Shown here piece after piece: positions 61,059-64,000 of a stretch of 64,000 bases of DNA. Below the pieces are notes generated by a model, which was not told where the DNA came from, did no database searches, and saw nothing but the letters and a program-made list of their open reading frames with translations. Source of the DNA: Bacteroidales bacterium (GTDB lineage Bacteria; Bacteroidota; Bacteroidia; Bacteroidales; UBA932). The stretch covers positions 1 to 64,000 of the forward strand of contig JAEFAI010000006.1 in NCBI GenBank assembly GCA_016291185.1, in the 5' to 3' direction. Position 1 is the stretch's first letter; each line of letters starts with the position of its first letter. A program made the position numbers and the translations under genes.

Positions 61059-62753
61059 ATGCAACTGAAACCACTCCTGCCAGTCCTCGCGCTGGCCCTG
61101 CTGGCCGCCTGCGCCGGCCCCAAGGACGTAGAGGTCGGACCGTACACCGTGTCGGTCATCGAGAAGAACGTCTATCACATCCAGGACTACAACAGCGAGA
61201 ACCCCGCCGGAGAGACTTTCGATGCCGACGGCAAACTGACCCATTTCAACAATTGCTCGGATATCTATTTGTTCGTAGGCAAGAACGAGGCCCTGCTGCT
61301 GGACCTGTCCAATCCCATCACCTGGGCGGACAACGCGGCCGAATCGCTGCGCGACATCGTCTGGGAGCGCGCCGGCGGCATCCCGCTGACGGTTACCTTC
61401 ACCCACAACCACGGCGATCACACGGGAATGCTTCCCGCTTTCGTGAATGACCCGGGCGTGCAGTTCGCTCTGCCGGAGACCGACTTTGCCCGCCTGGCGG
61501 ACCGCTTCCCCGAAGAACGGACCCGCTTCTTCGACGAGGGCGAGGTCTTTGACCTCGGCGGCCTGAAACTGGAAGCCATCGGCGTACCCGGCCATACGGA
61601 CGGGTCGATGGTGTATCTCCTGCAGGGCCGTGACCTGCTCTTCAGCGGCGACGCGGTGGGCTCCGGTCACGGCGTGTGGCTGTTCAATGCCAACGGTTTC
61701 AATAGCTACGTTTCCGCCGTTCCGTACCTGATCCGGGCGCTTGAGGAGCGCGGCGTGAACGAGGCGCGCCTGAAGATCTACGGCGGCCACTACTGGCAGA
61801 AAGACTGGCTGAATCTTCCGGAAGGTACGGAGCTCGGCATGCAGTACCTGCGCGACATGAAGGCGCTCTGCGACGAAATTGAAGCGGGTACCGCCGCCAC
61901 CGAGCCCTCGAACCTCGGCCGGCCGGGCCTGGACACGTATTTCCGTCACGGCAACGCGATTATTACCTGGAGCGCCGAGCTGGCGGAGCAGTTCCGGAAC
62001 CGCTATTCGGAGCAGTTCGTCTATCGCGATGCGGATATCGTGTTCCGTCAGATTGACGAGCATACCTGGGAGGGGAATGGCTATCAGGTTTATAACGAGT
62101 CCGTCTATGTCGTGGAGGGGGAGGACAAGGCCCTGGTCATTGACGCGGGCGCCTATATGCCGCACCTGGACGAGGCTGTCGCCGCGCTGACCGACAAACC
62201 GGTCATGCTGGCACTCACGCATGGCCATGGCGATCATGTCGGCGGCATCGGCTGCTTCCCGGAGGTCTGGATTCATCCCGCTGACGTGCCGATGATTACG
62301 TACGGAGACGAAGGGTACAAAGGTGTAATCCACCATCTGGAGGACGGCGATGTGATTGATCTGGGCGGCCGTCAGCTCGAGGTGCTCCACACGCCCGGCC
62401 ATACTTCCGGTTCCATCACTTTCTTCGACAAGGAGCATCATTATGGCTTCAGCGGCGATGCTTTCGGCTCTACGAACCTGCTGCTTTTCGTGCCGTCTTT
62501 CAGCGTCCTGATCGAGACTTGCACCCGCACGGCGGAGTATATGCAGAAGAACGGTATCGAGAAGCTGTTCCCGGGCCATTACGGCGGCCCGAACGTCGAG
62601 ACGCTCCAGCGCGTTCTGGACGAGAAGAAGATGTCGCAGGAGCTGCTCGCCGGCAAGCGTAAGGGTGTGGCGGAGAGCGCCAACGGCCTGAACCGCTACA
62701 TCCGTGACTACGGCGTCACCATCCGCTATACCGATCCAGACGCGCTGAATTAG
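61059..62753 (+). CDS. Lipoprotein with two metallo-beta-lactamase-fold domains
   Basis: 564-residue lipoprotein; the lipobox LLAAC puts the lipidated cysteine at 18. Domain 1 (about 30-270) has HNHGDH (near 116), GHTDG, SGDAVG and YGGH. Domain 2 (about 320-525) has HGHGDH (near 387), GHTSG, SGDAFG and PGHYGG. Each is a complete di-zinc site, so this is a true tandem duplication and not one domain plus a remnant. The family hydrolyses many substrates (lactones, thioesters, phosphodiesters); the substrate is not evident. A C-terminal 40-residue tail is unassigned. Divergent from the xylan-type operon. Confidence 0.88.
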   Translation: MQLKPLLPVLALALLAACAGPKDVEVGPYTVSVIEKNVYHIQDYNSENPAGETFDADGKLTHFNNCSDIYLFVGKNEALLLDLSNPITWADNAAESLRDIVWERAGGIPLTVTFTHNHGDHTGMLPAFVNDPGVQFALPETDFARLADRFPEERTRFFDEGEVFDLGGLKLEAIGVPGHTDGSMVYLLQGRDLLFSGDAVGSGHGVWLFNANGFNSYVSAVPYLIRALEERGVNEARLKIYGGHYWQKDWLNLPEGTELGMQYLRDMKALCDEIEAGTAATEPSNLGRPGLDTYFRHGNAIITWSAELAEQFRNRYSEQFVYRDADIVFRQIDEHTWEGNGYQVYNESVYVVEGEDKALVIDAGAYMPHLDEAVAALTDKPVMLALTHGHGDHVGGIGCFPEVWIHPADVPMITYGDEGYKGVIHHLEDGDVIDLGGRQLEVLHTPGHTSGSITFFDKEHHYGFSGDAFGSTNLLLFVPSFSVLIETCTRTAEYMQKNGIEKLFPGHYGGPNVETLQRVLDEKKMSQELLAGKRKGVAESANGLNRYIRDYGVTIRYTDPDALN

Positions 62754-62764
62754 CTGTCTGCTAA

Positions 62765-62882
62765 CCGGACGACAAGACCCCTTCCTCGGCTTCCATCCTC
62801 GCTTCCCGCTGGCGCGGGAACCGGATTCGACGTTACGAATCCTGCTGCGGCTGAGCTTTCGGAAGGGGTCTTGTCCGTCCGG
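62765..62882. repeat. Long inverted-repeat element E (MBL/ftcD gap)
   Basis: Arms 62765-62785 (CCGGACGACAAGACCCC...) and 62861-62882 are complementary except for one inserted base. The interior has two clean hairpins (CCCGC TGGC GCGGG and GGATTCG..CGAATCC), so the whole folds into a cloverleaf. It ends just before the ftcD promoter and is also a possible terminator for the MBL gene. Confidence 0.75.
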
Positions 62883-62909
62883 TCTATTTGTGAAGACATG
62901 AAAAACCGG

Positions 62910-62917
62910 TATCTTTG
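62910..62917 (+). promoter_or_regulatory. ftcD promoter -7 element
   Basis: TATCTTTG ends 4 nt before the start codon at 62922 (1 nt before an alternative ATG at 62919), so the mRNA would begin at or inside the start codon. Confidence 0.6.
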
Positions 62918-62921
62918 TATG

Positions 62922-63914
62922 ATGGAAAAATTGATTGAATGTGTTCCGAATTACAGCGAAGGCTGCGACAGATCGGTGATTGATGCGATTGTCGCGGCCA
63001 TCGCATCCGTGGAGGGTGTCCGGGTGCTCCACGTGGACCCGGGCCAGGCGGCGAACCGGACGGTCGTGACATTTGTCGGTGCGCCGGAAGCGGTGGTCGA
63101 AGGCGCCTTCCGCGGCAGCGCCATGGCGCAGGAGCGCATTGACATGCGTCGCCATCACGGCGAGCATCCGCGCATCGGTGCCACCGATGTGCTCCCGCTC
63201 GTGCCCGTGAGCGGGGTGAGCCTGGAAGAATGCGCTACGCTCGCGCGCGGGCTCGCGAAAAGGATGTATGAGGAGCTGGGCATCCCCTGTTATTGCTACG
63301 AAGCCGCGGCGTTTTCGCCCGAGCGGCGCAACCTTGCGGTTTGCCGGGCGGGGGAATATGAGTCCCTGCCGGAGAAGATGGCGGACCCCTCGCGCCGACC
63401 CGATTTCTGCGGCGCGTGGGACGAGCGCTCCGAGCGCAGCGGAGCCTCGGTCGTCGGCGCACGCAACTTCCTGATCGCTGTCAATTTCAATTTGAATACA
63501 AAAGATGCCGCCGTGGCCACGGAGGTGGCGATGGACGTGCGGGAGAAAGGCCGGAAGCTGTCGGACGGCAGCTGGCAGCGCGGTCCGCTGAAGGGCTGCA
63601 AAGCCATCGGCTGGTATATCGAAGAGTACGGCATTGCCCAGGTGTCCATGAACGTCACGGACATCACGGCCACGCCCCTGCACGTCGCCTACGAGACGGT
63701 CTGCCGGGCGGCCGCCGCGCGCGGGCTGCGCGTCACGGGCACGGAGATCATCGGCCTGGTGCCGCGACAGGTCCTGCTGGATGCGGGACGCTATTTCTTG
63801 TCGGGAGAGAATGCGGGGGAGGAAGCGCTGGTGCAGGCGGCCATCCGGGGGATGGCGCTGGACGATCTCTGTCCTTTCGATCCGCACCGGAAAGTAATCG
63901 AATATATGCTATAA
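62922..63914 (+). CDS. ftcD: Glutamate formimidoyltransferase
   Basis: 330-residue formiminotransferase. It moves the formimino group of formiminoglutamate, made by histidine breakdown, to tetrahydrofolate. The N-terminal signature ECVPNYSEG (near 5-13), PRIGATDVLPLVP near 84-96, and the FNLNTKD segment near 190 match the family. Only the transferase domain is present; the cyclodeaminase half of the animal enzyme is absent, as in many bacteria. The start at 62922 is chosen because of the -7 element just upstream. Other hut genes are not in this window, so the pathway cannot be confirmed here. Confidence 0.93.
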   Translation: MEKLIECVPNYSEGCDRSVIDAIVAAIASVEGVRVLHVDPGQAANRTVVTFVGAPEAVVEGAFRGSAMAQERIDMRRHHGEHPRIGATDVLPLVPVSGVSLEECATLARGLAKRMYEELGIPCYCYEAAAFSPERRNLAVCRAGEYESLPEKMADPSRRPDFCGAWDERSERSGASVVGARNFLIAVNFNLNTKDAAVATEVAMDVREKGRKLSDGSWQRGPLKGCKAIGWYIEEYGIAQVSMNVTDITATPLHVAYETVCRAAAARGLRVTGTEIIGLVPRQVLLDAGRYFLSGENAGEEALVQAAIRGMALDDLCPFDPHRKVIEYML

Positions 63915-63919
63915 AAAAT

Positions 63920-63950
63920 GAAGGGTCGCGCTGTCACAGTGCGGCCCTTC
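63920..63950 (+). terminator. Hairpin after ftcD
   Basis: GAAGGGTCGCGCTG pairs with CAGTGCGGCCCTTC (two wobble pairs) around TCA. There is no U tract (CCCCC follows), so it is a weak terminator or needs Rho. Confidence 0.55.
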
Positions 63951-64000
63951 CCCCATCAAGTATATTTACTAACTAACTGAAAAAATATTAGGAATTGTAT

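Noticed and set aside
61044..63887. A 947-codon minus-strand frame opposite the MBL gene and ftcD
   Set aside because: It spans two clear plus-strand genes and the inverted repeat between them; composition is that of an antisense shadow.
1..64000. CRISPR array, tRNA genes, insertion sequence, prophage or integron
   Set aside because: No regularly spaced direct repeats, cloverleaf tRNA signatures, transposase or integrase motifs were seen. The repeats present are palindromes at gene ends, not spaced arrays.

Overview
The window reads as a chromosomal segment of a GC-rich Bacteroidales (Bacteroidota) bacterium, probably gut-associated. The evidence is two SusC/SusD pairs, a hybrid two-component sensor (HTCS), GH97, GH9, GH3 and GH43 enzymes, a long Bacteroidota-type NusB, the nusB-yajC-ybbR-coaE-DUF5606-rimO gene order, glycine-lipid acyltransferases, and promoters with the Bacteroidota -7 element TAnnTTTG. 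The genus cannot be fixed by reading. No tRNA, rRNA, CRISPR array, prophage or transposase was seen.

Layout. (1) 1-8.8 kb: purC-purB face purA. An acyl carrier protein and an AMP-forming acyl ligase are divergent from a GNAT-type acyltransferase, a lipocalin-like lipoprotein and a MATE exporter; the ligase/ACP/GNAT set resembles a fatty-acyl transfer (possibly ceramide) module. (2) 8.9-11.6 kb: anaerobic ribonucleotide reductase nrdD-nrdG. (3) 11.7-31 kb: a polysaccharide utilization locus with GH97, an HTCS regulator, two tandem homologous SusC/SusD pairs with conserved promoters and leaders, and a GH9 enzyme. (4) 31-37.4 kb: an aminotransferase, an HD hydrolase, three envelope proteins and an OmpA-family porin. 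(5) 37.5-44.3 kb: a coiled-coil protein and zapA, a structured RNA that may be 6S RNA, rny, an unusual dsbD, and a purine-salvage pair (PNP plus MTA/SAH deaminase) behind a PUR-family DNA/RNA-binding protein. (6) 44.4-48.8 kb: the nusB-to-rimO housekeeping operon. (7) 48.9-61 kb: a carboxylesterase, the glsA-glsB glycine-lipid pair, rnpB on the minus strand overlapping the end of glsB, and a four-gene minus-strand operon (GH43-CE1 fusion, CE1 esterase, DUF1573 protein, GH3) that looks aimed at decorated xylan. (8) 61-64 kb: a lipoprotein with two complete metallo-beta-lactamase domains, and ftcD.

The most unusual layer is not a gene. Two families of palindromic DNA recur. One is a short REP-like palindrome (about 30 bp) found at least six times. 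The other is a longer, multi-hairpin inverted-repeat element (about 80-125 bp) that often fills the space between stop codons. Both families also occur inside dsbD in frame, and a REP supplies the last codons and stop of the HD-domain gene. Further points to check are a candidate minus-strand small RNA next to the second susD, an operator-like palindrome at the HTCS promoter, several apparently leaderless promoters, and Gly/Met/Phe- or Ala/Pro-rich insertions in several secreted enzymes.
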